Part shown: positions 52,882 through 61,291 of the stretch, piece by piece
How positions within the stretch are numbered: position 1 is the stretch's first letter
Layout: each line of letters begins with the position of its first letter
Assembly: GCF_900114565.1 (NCBI RefSeq)
Contig: NZ_FOTM01000009.1
Location: 84,366 to 148,365 of the forward strand
Direction of reading: 5' to 3'
DNA length: 64,000 nucleotides
Origin: Leifsonia sp. CL147
Lineage (GTDB): Bacteria > Actinomycetota > Actinomycetes > Actinomycetales > Microbacteriaceae
Program-made: the position numbers and the translations under genes
The notes under the pieces: generated by a model
What the model saw: only the letters and a program-made list of their open reading frames with translations
The model's database searches: none
What the model was told of the DNA's origin: nothing

Positions 52882-52936
52882 GGCGGGCCCGGCGTGAGGC
52901 GGGCCCGCGTGAGGCGGGCCCGGCGTGAGGCGGGCA
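52875..52936. repeat. four tandem repeats over the GH3 stop codon
   Basis: GGCGTGAGGCGGGCCC repeats four times (third and fourth copies slightly changed), 52875-52936. The TGA in the first unit is the GH3 stop. Confidence 0.9.
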
Positions 52937-52940
52937 CAGG

Positions 52941-52995
52941 GATTCGTGACGAATCGCCGCTTTCCGTGACGGGGAATCGACATTCGTCACGAATC
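52941..52995. repeat. palindrome H after the GH3 gene
   Basis: Perfect 14-bp arms GATTCGTGACGAAT (52941-52954) and ATTCGTCACGAATC (52982-52995) with a 27-base centre; each arm is itself nearly palindromic. Lies between convergent genes and may act as a terminator. Confidence 0.8.
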
Positions 52996-53001
52996 TGCGG
53001 G

Positions 53002-53976
53002 TCAGCGCGCGAAGCGCTCCGCCAGCCAGGCGGCCTGGGCGCGCCACTGGGCGGCGCCGCCTCCCTCATGGTCGTTGAACGGGTAGACCTCGATCGCGCG
53101 ATCCTCGGCGGCCAGGTGGTTGTACGCCGCGAAGGTCGTCGAGGGCGGGACCACCGTGTCCATCAGCGCGACCGAGAACAGCGAGGGTGCGTGGATGCGG
53201 CGGGCGAAGTTGACCCCGTCGAAGTACGACAGCGTCCCGAACACGTCCGCCACCGCATCCCGGTGCACGGAGAGGTAGGTGGCGAGCTCCAGGTACGGCC
53301 CGCCGATGGCGATCTCCGCACCACGGCGGAAGGCGCACAGGAAGGCGACGTCGGGCATCACGGCCGCGACGCCGCCCGCGAGGGCACCCGCGGCCAGCGC
53401 GATCCCGCCGCCCTGGCTGCCGCCGGCGACCGCGATCCGGTCGGCGTCCACGAAGGGAAGCCCCCGGGTCGCGTCCACGGCGCGGACCGCATCCGTGAAC
53501 ACGCGCCGGTAGTAATACGCGTCCGGCGAGTGGATGCCGCGGGTCATGACCCCGGGAGTCGCCGGCCCCGAGCCGTGGGGGTCCGGCGTGTCCCCGCCGG
53601 TGCCCCAGGCACTGCCCTGTCCGCGGGTGTCCACGAACACGTGCACGTAGCCGGCGAGCGCCCACGCGACGTTCTCGCCGGCCAGGCCCCGGCCGCCGCC
53701 GTAGCCCTGGAACTGGACGACCGCCGGAAGCGGCCCCTCCGCATGCAGTGGGCGGGACACCCACGCGCGCACCGGCTCGCCGCCGAAACCGGGGAATACG
53801 AGGTCGTCGATGATCAGTTGCGTGACGGCAGAGTCGGCCGGGGTCAGCTCCGGGACGCCGCCCGCGGCTCGCGCCTCGGCGATGCTCCGCTCCCAGAACG
53901 CGTCGAAGTCGGCGGGCTCGTCCACCTCCGGACGGAAGGTCAGCAGTTCGGCGTGGGTGAGATCGGTGAGCGGCAT
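53002..53976 (-). CDS. CE7-family acetyl xylan esterase / cephalosporin-C deacetylase
   Basis: 324 aa, typical CE7 length. All three family motifs are present: RGQG (VFVDTRGQGSAWG), the nucleophile Ser in AGGSQGGGIAL and His in FNDHEGGG; Asp is in LMDTVVPPST. It removes acetyl groups from xylo-oligosaccharides. No signal peptide, so cytoplasmic, matching uptake of acetylated oligomers. CAGAAT ends six bases before its ATG, suggesting a leaderless mRNA. Confidence 0.93.
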   Translation of the reverse strand: MPLTDLTHAELLTFRPEVDEPADFDAFWERSIAEARAAGGVPELTPADSAVTQLIIDDLVFPGFGGEPVRAWVSRPLHAEGPLPAVVQFQGYGGGRGLAGENVAWALAGYVHVFVDTRGQGSAWGTGGDTPDPHGSGPATPGVMTRGIHSPDAYYYRRVFTDAVRAVDATRGLPFVDADRIAVAGGSQGGGIALAAGALAGGVAAVMPDVAFLCAFRRGAEIAIGGPYLELATYLSVHRDAVADVFGTLSYFDGVNFARRIHAPSLFSVALMDTVVPPSTTFAAYNHLAAEDRAIEVYPFNDHEGGGAAQWRAQAAWLAERFAR

Positions 53977-54036
53977 CGCAGCATTCTGGCACAGCCGATA
54001 CACCCGTGCTCGCGCCCGCCCCGATCCGTGGTCCCG

Positions 54037-54112
54037 CCCCACCGTCGAGTCCGCGAAGACTGCACGCGACGCGCCGCCAGGGCGTGCAGTCTGTGCGGAC
54101 TCGATGGTGGGG
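54037..54112. repeat. long palindrome C (family 1)
   Basis: Arms 54037-54067 and 54082-54112 (31 bp, three mismatches), loop GACGCGCCGCCAGG. It lies between divergent genes (esterase and ROK), so it is not placed as a terminator. Confidence 0.93.
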
Positions 54113-54170
54113 CGCGGGGCGGAGGGGCGGGAGCGGCGGGAGCGGGGGGAGGACAAGTTATGGTCGAGGC

Positions 54171-55373
54171 ATGTCCGCATCCGACCTGAGCACCGTCCGG
54201 CCCGCCACCGGCGGCGCCACCGACGCGCTGCGCCGCAGCAACCTCGCGACCGTGCTCGGTCTCGTCCACCGGGACGGCGCGCTGTCGCGCAGCGAGCTCA
54301 CGCGGCTGACCGGGCTCAACCGCTCGACCGTCGGCGATCTCGTCGCCGAGCTGGCCGGACTCGGCCTGGTCGACGTGGATGAGACTCCCGGCGGGGGCCG
54401 CGCCGGCCGGCCGAGTCCCGTCGTACGGGTGTCGGACAGCGTCGTCGCCGTTGCTGTGAACCCCGAGGTGGATGCGGTGATCGTCGGACTCGTCGGCCTC
54501 GGCGGCCGGGTGCTCAAGCGGGTCCGCATCGAGACGGCCTCCGCGCGATCCGCCGCCGAGACCGTGACGCTCGCTGCGGCCGGGATCGCGGGGATGCTGG
54601 CCGGCGAGACGGGCATCCGTGTCACCGGGATCGGGGTCGCCGTCCCCGGGCAGGTGCGGCTCTCGGACGGGATGGTCCGGGAGGCGACGCACTTCGGCTG
54701 GGTGGATGAACCGCTCGCCGCGATGCTCGCGGAGGCGACCGGGTACCGGGTCTGGGCGGCGAACGCGGCCGTGCTGGGCCTCCGGGCCGAGAGCGCGTTC
54801 GGCGCGGGCCGGGGTATCGACGACCTCGTGTACATGATCGGCGGAGCGTCCGGCATCGGCGGCGGGGTGATCGGCGGGGGCCGCCTGCTGACCGGAGCGG
54901 CCGGCTACGCGGGCGAGTTCGGGCACACCTTCGTCCTCAGCGACGGCCGGCACTGCTCATGCGGATCGAGCGGGTGCCTGGAGGCGGAGGTCACCCAGGC
55001 GGAACTGCTGTCGTCCGTCGGACTGGCGTCGGCCGAAGCCGGCGTCTTGGCGGACCGGCTCGTCGCGACCGGCGACCCCGTGGCGCTCGCGGTCATCGAG
55101 CGGGACTACGGCCTCCTTCAGATCGCCGTGCGCAACGCCGTCAACGTGTTCAACCCCTCGGTGGTGGTGCTCGGCGGGTTCCTCGCCGCGCTGTACCGGG
55201 GAGGGCGCGCGCATGGCGCGCCTGAGCTGCTGGCCGAGGTCATCCACTCGACGCGCGACGGCGTGACGGTCAGCGAAGCGGAGCTCGCCGCGGACCAGCT
55301 GATCATCGGCGCGGCCGAGCTGGTCTTCGCGGAGCTCATCGCGGATCCCGCTCGCGCACTGGCCGCGGCCTGA
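54171..55373 (+). CDS. ROK-family regulator, XylR-like
   Basis: 400 aa. An N-terminal winged helix (about 20-80: RRSNLATVLGLVHRDGALSR; LTGLNRSTVGDLVAELAGLG) is fused to a sugar-kinase-like ROK domain with the zinc motif CSCGSSGCLEAE and AGYAGEFGH. Such XylR/NagC-type proteins repress sugar genes until the sugar binds. TATGGT ends six bases before the ATG (leaderless). Its neighbours and shared operator-like sequences suggest control of the xyloside operon and xylA-xylB. Confidence 0.92.
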   Translation: MSASDLSTVRPATGGATDALRRSNLATVLGLVHRDGALSRSELTRLTGLNRSTVGDLVAELAGLGLVDVDETPGGGRAGRPSPVVRVSDSVVAVAVNPEVDAVIVGLVGLGGRVLKRVRIETASARSAAETVTLAAAGIAGMLAGETGIRVTGIGVAVPGQVRLSDGMVREATHFGWVDEPLAAMLAEATGYRVWAANAAVLGLRAESAFGAGRGIDDLVYMIGGASGIGGGVIGGGRLLTGAAGYAGEFGHTFVLSDGRHCSCGSSGCLEAEVTQAELLSSVGLASAEAGVLADRLVATGDPVALAVIERDYGLLQIAVRNAVNVFNPSVVVLGGFLAALYRGGRAHGAPELLAEVIHSTRDGVTVSEAELAADQLIIGAAELVFAELIADPARALAAA

Positions 55374-55377
55374 AACG

Positions 55378-55453
55378 CAGTCCGGCCGCATTCGCATGTC
55401 GAATGTTGTCGGCATGAACTAACTCTCGCGCCCAATAAACATGCCGGACTGCA
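55378..55453. repeat. inverted repeat downstream of the ROK gene
   Basis: GCAGTCCGGC at 55378-55387 and GCCGGACTGC at 55444-55453 flank 56 bases that include a small hairpin CATTCG-catgt-CGAATG. It may be a terminator or boundary element; function unclear. Confidence 0.55.
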
Positions 55454-55461
55454 TCTTTGAA

Positions 55462-55514
55462 TTGCGCTTGCAATCCGCTCGCCCGTCGTTTATGTTGTGA
55501 TCGTCAACAAATTG
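55462..55514 (+). promoter_or_regulatory. promoter and XylR-like operator of the xyloside operon
   Basis: TTGCAA at 55469-55474 and TATGTT at 55492-55497 are 17 bases apart. An imperfect inverted repeat, GTTTATGTTG (55489-55498) with CAACAAATT (55506-55514), covers the -10 box and start, as expected for a ROK repressor. A second small palindrome, ATTGC-gctt-GCAAT, overlaps the -35 box at 55462-55475. Confidence 0.55.
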
Positions 55515-55573
55515 CATCGGAGTGGCTGCGGGGCCTGCAGACGCCTGTCCACTCCACTACAAGGAGGTAACAG

Positions 55574-56884
55574 ATGCGCAAGAGGCACCTCGCAATCGGC
55601 GCCGTTCTGGCCGCCGGTGCGCTGCTGCTCGCCGGATGCTCCAGCACCGGCACGTCGTCCGACAGCACAGACGGCAAGGGCAAGACCCTCACGCTGTGGC
55701 ACTACGAGGGCGAAGACTCCGCCATGGGCAAGGCCTGGAACGAAGCCATCAAGGAGTTCGAGACCCAGACCGGGGCGAAGGTCAAGTTCGAGGCGAAGGC
55801 CTTCGAGCAGATCCGCTCGACCGCATCCCAGGTCCTGAACTCCAACCAGGCCCCCGACATCCTCGAGTACAACAAGGGCAACGCCACCGCCGGCCTCCTC
55901 GCCAGCCAGGGCCTGCTCACCAACCTCGACGACGCCGTCAAGAAGTACGGTTGGGACAAGAAGCTCACCCCGAGCCTCCAGACCACGGCCCGCTATGACG
56001 ACAAGGGCATCATGGGCGCCTCCGGAACCTGGTACGGCGTCCCGAACTACGGCGAGTACGTCGAGGTCTACTACAACAAGGACATGTTCGCGAAGTACGG
56101 CATCCAGGTGCCGAAGACGCAGGACGAGTTCGTCGCCGCTCTCCAGAAGTTCAAGGACGCCGGCATCACCCCGATGGCGGAGTCGGCCGCGGAGTACCCG
56201 CTCGGCCAGCTCTGGTACCAGCTGGCGCTGACCAAGGCGGACCGCTCCTGGGTGAACGACTACCAGCTCTACAAGCACAAGGTGAACTGGGACGGCAGCC
56301 AGGTCACGTACGCGACCAACACGATCGACGACTGGGTGAAGAAGGGCTACATCTCCAAGGATGCGTCCGGTCTGAAGGCAGAGGACGCGGGCACCGCGTT
56401 CATCGCCGGCAAGTACCCGATCTTCTTCTCCGGCAGCTGGTGGTACGGCCGCTTCCAGACGGACATCAAGAACTACCAGTGGGGCACGTTCCTCTTCCCG
56501 GGCGCGAAGATGTCGCCCGGATCGGCCGGCAACATGTGGGTCATCCCCGAGAAGGCCAAGAACAAGGGTCTCGCCGAGAAGTTCATCGACATCACCATGT
56601 CGGACAAGATCCAGGCGCTGATGGGGAACAACGGCGGCGTGCCCGTCGCGGCGAAGGCCAGTGAGATCACCGACCCGAAGTCGAAGGAGCTCATCCAGAA
56701 CTTCAACGCCCTGACGGCCGAGGACGGGATCGCGTACTACCCCGACTGGCCCACGCCGACCTTCTACGACCAGCTGAACGCCGGCCTGCAGGAGCTCATC
56801 AACGGAACGAAGGACCCGTCCGCGGTGAACAAGGAGCTCGGCTCCGAGTACCAGGACGGCGTCTCCCAGATCACCAACCAGTAG
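55574..56884 (+). CDS. sugar ABC transporter substrate-binding lipoprotein
   Basis: 436 aa; signal MRKRHLAIGAVLAAGALLLA then GC, lipobox LAGC, and a Ser/Thr-rich linker. Cluster B binding protein: DILEYNKGNATAGLLASQG, YVEVYYNKDMFAKYGIQVP and FFSGSWWYGRFQTD. A strong AAGGAGG site precedes the ATG. In an operon with two permeases and an alpha-xylosidase, so it may bind xyloglucan oligosaccharides or isoprimeverose; inferred. Confidence 0.93.
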   Translation: MRKRHLAIGAVLAAGALLLAGCSSTGTSSDSTDGKGKTLTLWHYEGEDSAMGKAWNEAIKEFETQTGAKVKFEAKAFEQIRSTASQVLNSNQAPDILEYNKGNATAGLLASQGLLTNLDDAVKKYGWDKKLTPSLQTTARYDDKGIMGASGTWYGVPNYGEYVEVYYNKDMFAKYGIQVPKTQDEFVAALQKFKDAGITPMAESAAEYPLGQLWYQLALTKADRSWVNDYQLYKHKVNWDGSQVTYATNTIDDWVKKGYISKDASGLKAEDAGTAFIAGKYPIFFSGSWWYGRFQTDIKNYQWGTFLFPGAKMSPGSAGNMWVIPEKAKNKGLAEKFIDITMSDKIQALMGNNGGVPVAAKASEITDPKSKELIQNFNALTAEDGIAYYPDWPTPTFYDQLNAGLQELINGTKDPSAVNKELGSEYQDGVSQITNQ

Positions 56885-56899
56885 CCCACCCCACCCCAC

Positions 56900-56979
56900 C
56901 CCCCCACCATCGAGTCCGCACAGACTGCACGCGACACGCCGTGCACGCGTGCAAAGTTCGTGGACTCGATGGTGGGGGG
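56900..56979. repeat. long palindrome D (family 1)
   Basis: Arms 56900-56932 and 56947-56979 (33 bp with a cluster of mismatches in the middle), loop GACACGCCGTGCAC. It sits between the binding-protein and permease genes of one operon and could lower expression of the distal genes, as hairpins after binding-protein genes often do. Confidence 0.9.
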
Positions 56980-57009
56980 AGGGGGACGGGGAACAGAAGG
57001 AGAGAACGC

Positions 57010-57975
57010 ATGGTCGACGTGAGCGTGCGGGCGCCGGGACGGCGCACGCAGAAGGCGCGCGGCGAAGCACTGGTGCCGGGCGGCGGTCACCGGCGGTTCT
57101 GGTGGTACCTGCTGCCGGGATTCGTCCTGCTGACGGTGATCGTCCTGGTCCCGCTGGTCTGGAACATCTACCTCAGCTTCACCAGTTACCGCGGCATCCG
57201 CCCGCCGAAGTTCATCGGGCTGACCAACTGGACGCGCCTGTTCGCCGATGAGAAGTTCTGGACGTCGTTCGGCAACTCGATCGCGATGATCGTCGCGATG
57301 GTCGTCATCCCGACGCTCGTCGGCCTCGTCCTCGCGGCCATGCTGTTCGACCTGATCGGCAAGAAGTTCGGCGGGAGGCTGGCGAGCTTCCTCCGCGCCA
57401 CCTACTACCTGCCGCAGATCCTCCCCGTCGTCATCGCGGCGATCGTGATCGGCTGGATCCTGCGTCCCGACAACGGCGCGCTCAACACGATGCTGCAGTC
57501 GGTCGGGCTCGGGCAGCTGGCGCACAACTGGCTGGGCAGCCCGGATACGGCGCTCGCATCCATCATGGTCGTGATGGTCTGGGTGCAGCTCGGCTACCCG
57601 ATCGTCATCTTCATGGCGGCCCTGCAGCGGGTCGACCCGGAGCTCTACGAGGCGGCGGAGCTGGATGGCGCCAATTGGTTCCAGCGGTTCCGTTCGATCA
57701 CGGTGTCCATCATCCGGCCGGAGATCTTCGTCGTCACTCTCACCTGCACGATCGCTGCGCTCAAGGTCTTCGGCCCGGTGTACACGCTGACCCGGGGCGG
57801 CCCGGGCACCGCGACCATGGTGCCCAGCGTCTACTCCTACAGCGAGTTCTTCCAGAGTCAGCAGGTGGGCTACGGCGCAACGATCGCGACCGCGCTCACC
57901 GTGGTCATCGTCGCGGTCGCCATCCTCTTCATGATCGCCCAGAACCGCGCGGAGCGCAGGGAGAACGAGAACTGA
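57010..57975 (+). CDS. sugar ABC transporter permease (MalF type)
   Basis: 321-aa CUT1 permease, six helices from about residue 32. EAA loop: YEAAELDGANWFQRFRSITVS near 215-235. AAGGAGAG precedes the ATG at 57010. Its stop overlaps the next start by one base (TGATG at 57973-57977). Confidence 0.93.
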   Translation: MVDVSVRAPGRRTQKARGEALVPGGGHRRFWWYLLPGFVLLTVIVLVPLVWNIYLSFTSYRGIRPPKFIGLTNWTRLFADEKFWTSFGNSIAMIVAMVVIPTLVGLVLAAMLFDLIGKKFGGRLASFLRATYYLPQILPVVIAAIVIGWILRPDNGALNTMLQSVGLGQLAHNWLGSPDTALASIMVVMVWVQLGYPIVIFMAALQRVDPELYEAAELDGANWFQRFRSITVSIIRPEIFVVTLTCTIAALKVFGPVYTLTRGGPGTATMVPSVYSYSEFFQSQQVGYGATIATALTVVIVAVAILFMIAQNRAERRENEN

Positions 57976-58871
57976 TGTCGGCAACACTCGACCGCCCGCG
58001 CACCGCCGCCCCCGCGGAGGCGCCACGGAAGCTCAAGCGGCAGAAGCCGCGCAAGACCGCGACCGACTGGATCATCCTGGTCGTGGCGATCGTCATCGGG
58101 ATCGCGATCGCGTTCCCGTTCCTGCTCATCCTGCTGAACTCGTTCAAGAGCCCGGCGGACTACAACTCGGGCGGTCCGCTCCAGCTGCCGACGAGCTTCT
58201 ACACGGATGGGATCGTCAACTTCTGGAGCCGGGTGAACTTCCCCGAGAAGCTGTGGAACTCGTTCTTCATCTCCGGGACGGTCGCCGTCCTGTCGGTGGT
58301 GCTCTCGGTCCTCAACGCCTATGCGCTCGGCATCGGCCGGGTGAAGGCGCGCACGTGGATCATCGTGCTCTTCCTGCTCGCGAACATGCTGCCGCAGGAG
58401 GCCCTGCTCTATCCGCTGTACAACATGTTCAAGCAGGTCGGCCTGTACGACAACGTGTGGTCGGTCATCATCATCTTCACGGTGATCCAGAGCGCGTTCG
58501 GCACCTACCTCCTCTCGAGCGTGTACGGCACGTTCCCGAAGGAGATCCTGGAGGCCGCGTCGCTCGACGGCGCCGGCCGCTGGCGCATCCTCTGGCGCGT
58601 CGTCGTCCCGATCTCGCGCCCGACGCTCAGCGTGCTGCTCATCTTCTTCTTCATCTGGACGTGGAACGAGTTCCTGATCCCGCTGACCTTCCTGGTGTCC
58701 AACGACAACCAGACGGTGCCCGTGGCGATCAGCGTGCTGCAGGGCGACCGCCTGATGGATGTGACCACGACCTCCGCGTCGGCGCTGCTCGGCCTCATCC
58801 CCACGCTCATCTTCTTCCTCATCTTCCAGCGCACCCTGACCCGCGGCATCACCGCCGGCGCGGTCAAGTAA
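57975..58871 (+). CDS. sugar ABC transporter permease (MalG type)
   Basis: 298-aa CUT1 permease; a basic start (RKLKRQKPRKTATD) then six helices. EAA loop: LEAASLDGAGRWRILWRVVVP near 193-213. Followed 16 bases later by the GH31 gene. Confidence 0.93.
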   Translation: MSATLDRPRTAAPAEAPRKLKRQKPRKTATDWIILVVAIVIGIAIAFPFLLILLNSFKSPADYNSGGPLQLPTSFYTDGIVNFWSRVNFPEKLWNSFFISGTVAVLSVVLSVLNAYALGIGRVKARTWIIVLFLLANMLPQEALLYPLYNMFKQVGLYDNVWSVIIIFTVIQSAFGTYLLSSVYGTFPKEILEAASLDGAGRWRILWRVVVPISRPTLSVLLIFFFIWTWNEFLIPLTFLVSNDNQTVPVAISVLQGDRLMDVTTTSASALLGLIPTLIFFLIFQRTLTRGITAGAVK

Positions 58872-58887
58872 CCGGAGCATCCACGAC

Positions 58888-61140
58888 ATGAAGTTCACCG
58901 ATGGTTTCTGGATGCTGCGCGACGGCGTCACGCCGGTCTACGCCCAGGAGGCGTACGACGTGTGCGCCGGCGACGGCACCCTCACGATCACCGCGCCCGG
59001 CAAGGTCATCGAGCGTCGAGGCGACACGCTCAACCGTCCGACTCTGACGGTCACCCTCAGCTCGCCGCTGCCCGGCATCGTCGGTGTGCGGATCGACCAC
59101 TGGCAGGGAGGCCGCGCCGAGCGCGGCTTCGACCTCCACGTGGAGGAGGGCCACGCCGAGGTCTCCGTCGACGACGAGGCCGGCATGCTGACGACCGGCG
59201 GGTTGACGGCGACGGTGAAGCGGGGAGCGCCCTGGTCGCTGACCTTCTCGGCCGGGGACCGCATCCTCACCTCCAGCGGGTCCAAGTCGCTGGCCTACCT
59301 GAGCGTCGCGGGTGACGGCACCTACGTGCACGAGCAGCTGGCCCTCGGCGTGGGCGAACTGGTCTACGGCCTGGGCGAGCGTTTCGGTCCGCTGGTCAAG
59401 AACGGCCAGTCGGTCGACATCTGGAACGCGGACGGCGGCACGTCCAGCGAGCAGGCGTACAAGAACATCCCCTTCTACCTGACGAACCGCGGATACGGCG
59501 TGCTCGTCAACCATCCCGGTCACGTCTCGTACGAGATCGGGTCGGAGGCCGTCGAGCGCGTGCAGTTCTCGGTGCCGGGGGAGAGCCTGGAGTACTTCCT
59601 GATCTACGGCCCGACGCCGAAGGAGATCCTGGAGCGGTACACGGCCTTCACCGGCCGGCCGGCGTCGGTCCCGGCGTGGTCGTACGGCCTGTGGCTGTCC
59701 ACCTCGTTCACCACCGCCTACGACGAGGAGACGGTCACCTCGTTCATCGACGGCATGGCCGAGCGCGACCTGCCGCTGTCGGTGTTCCACTTCGACTGCT
59801 TCTGGATGCGCGAGTTCAACTGGTGCGACTTCGAATGGGATCCGCGCACCTTCCCGGACCCCGAGGGGATGCTCGGCCGTCTGCACGACAAGGACCTCCG
59901 CGTCTGCGTGTGGCTCAATCCCTACATCGGTCAGCGTTCGCAGCTGTTCGCGGAGGCCGCGGCCGCCGGGTACCTGGTGAAGCGGCCGAACGGCGACGTC
60001 TGGCAGTGGGACCTCTGGCAGGCCGGGATGGGCCTGGTCGACTTCACGAACCCCGGCGCGACCCGCTGGTACCAGGACAAGCTGCGCGCTCTCATCGCGC
60101 AGGGCGTCGACTGCTTCAAGACCGACTTCGGGGAGCGCATCCCGCTCGAGGTGGAGTACTTCGACGGCTCGTCGCCGGAGCGCATGCACAACCTCTACAC
60201 CCAGCTGTACAACGAGGCCGTGTTCCAGGTGCTGCAGGAGGCGAAGGGCGAGGGGGAGGCCGTGCTCTTCGCCCGATCGGCGACCGCCGGCGGGCAGCAG
60301 CTGCCTGTGCACTGGGGCGGGGACAACACCTCCAGCTACGAGTCGATGGCCGAGACCTTGCGCGGCGGCCTCTCGCTCGCGCTGAGCGGGTTCGGCTTCT
60401 GGAGCCACGACATCGGCGGGTTCGAGGGCACGCCGGATCCGGGCGTCTTCAAGCGATGGACCGCGTTCGGGCTCCTCTCCAGCCACTCCCGGCTGCACGG
60501 CAGCGACTCGTATCGTGTGCCCTGGGCGTTCGACGAGGAGGCGGTGGAGGTGACCCGCATCTTCACCAGGCTGAAGCTGCGGCTGATGCCGTACCTCTTC
60601 GCGGCCGGACAGGAGGCGCACACGCGGGGGATCCCCGTGATGCGTCCGCTGCAGCTGGAGTTCCCGGGGGACCCTGCCGTCGAGTTCCTCGACCGGCAGT
60701 ATCTGCTGGGGCCGGACCTGCTGGTGGCACCCGTGTTCTCGGCCTCGGAGGTGGAGTTCTACCTGCCGTCGGGCACCTGGACCGAGTACTTCTCCGGACG
60801 CCAGGTCGAGGGCGGCCGGTGGATGCGCGAGACGCACGGCTTCGACAGCCTCCCCTTGTATGTGCGCGAGGGTGCGGTGCTGCCGCTCGGCGGGCGCGAC
60901 GACCGGCCGGACTACGACTACCGCGAGGGGCTCACGTTGGTGGCTTACCCGGGGCCGGACGGGGAGCGGACCGTGACGGTCACCACGCCCGAGGGTGCAG
61001 TGGCGGAGTACACGGTGACGCGCCGCGGCGGCTCGCTCACCGCGAGCGGGCCGAGTACGCATCCCTTCACGCTGCGGGATGCGGCCGGCGGCCGCACCGC
61101 GGTGTCCGAGCCGGATGCGGGAATCGCGACGATCGACTGA
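58888..61140 (+). CDS. GH31 alpha-xylosidase
   Basis: 750 aa, close in length and motifs to YicI of E. coli. The nucleophile Asp is in CFKTDFGERIPLE (about residue 414) and the acid/base region is GFWSHDIGGFEGTPDP. FHFDCFWMREFNWCDFEWD is the typical alpha-xylosidase substrate loop. No signal peptide, so it works on imported sugars, releasing xylose from xyloglucan fragments or isoprimeverose; the xylose then enters XylA and XylB. Last gene of the operon. Confidence 0.95.
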   Translation: MKFTDGFWMLRDGVTPVYAQEAYDVCAGDGTLTITAPGKVIERRGDTLNRPTLTVTLSSPLPGIVGVRIDHWQGGRAERGFDLHVEEGHAEVSVDDEAGMLTTGGLTATVKRGAPWSLTFSAGDRILTSSGSKSLAYLSVAGDGTYVHEQLALGVGELVYGLGERFGPLVKNGQSVDIWNADGGTSSEQAYKNIPFYLTNRGYGVLVNHPGHVSYEIGSEAVERVQFSVPGESLEYFLIYGPTPKEILERYTAFTGRPASVPAWSYGLWLSTSFTTAYDEETVTSFIDGMAERDLPLSVFHFDCFWMREFNWCDFEWDPRTFPDPEGMLGRLHDKDLRVCVWLNPYIGQRSQLFAEAAAAGYLVKRPNGDVWQWDLWQAGMGLVDFTNPGATRWYQDKLRALIAQGVDCFKTDFGERIPLEVEYFDGSSPERMHNLYTQLYNEAVFQVLQEAKGEGEAVLFARSATAGGQQLPVHWGGDNTSSYESMAETLRGGLSLALSGFGFWSHDIGGFEGTPDPGVFKRWTAFGLLSSHSRLHGSDSYRVPWAFDEEAVEVTRIFTRLKLRLMPYLFAAGQEAHTRGIPVMRPLQLEFPGDPAVEFLDRQYLLGPDLLVAPVFSASEVEFYLPSGTWTEYFSGRQVEGGRWMRETHGFDSLPLYVREGAVLPLGGRDDRPDYDYREGLTLVAYPGPDGERTVTVTTPEGAVAEYTVTRRGGSLTASGPSTHPFTLRDAAGGRTAVSEPDAGIATID

Positions 61141-61182
61141 GTGCGCCGGCCGCGCCGCATGACGGCGGCCTTCTGGGCGAAT

Positions 61183-61240
61183 GCGGCTGTTTGTAACGTA
61201 TGCCGTGGGGCGAGCAGCGGAATACGTAACAAATAGCGGC
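61183..61240. repeat. imperfect palindrome I
   Basis: Arms of about 23 bp (61183-61205 and 61218-61240, roughly 19 matches) around TGGGGCGAGCAG; the core is TTTGTAACGTAT against ATACGTAACAAA. It lies between GH31 and GNAT genes on the same strand and could terminate the GH31 operon. Confidence 0.65.
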
Positions 61241-61291
61241 AAACACCGGGCGGTCGGCGCCCTGGGCGGGCGTGCAGGGTAGCGTCGATCC

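Noticed and set aside
54037..54112. Palindrome C as a transcription terminator
   Set aside because: It lies between two divergent gene starts and has no T run, so a terminator role for neighbouring genes makes little sense.
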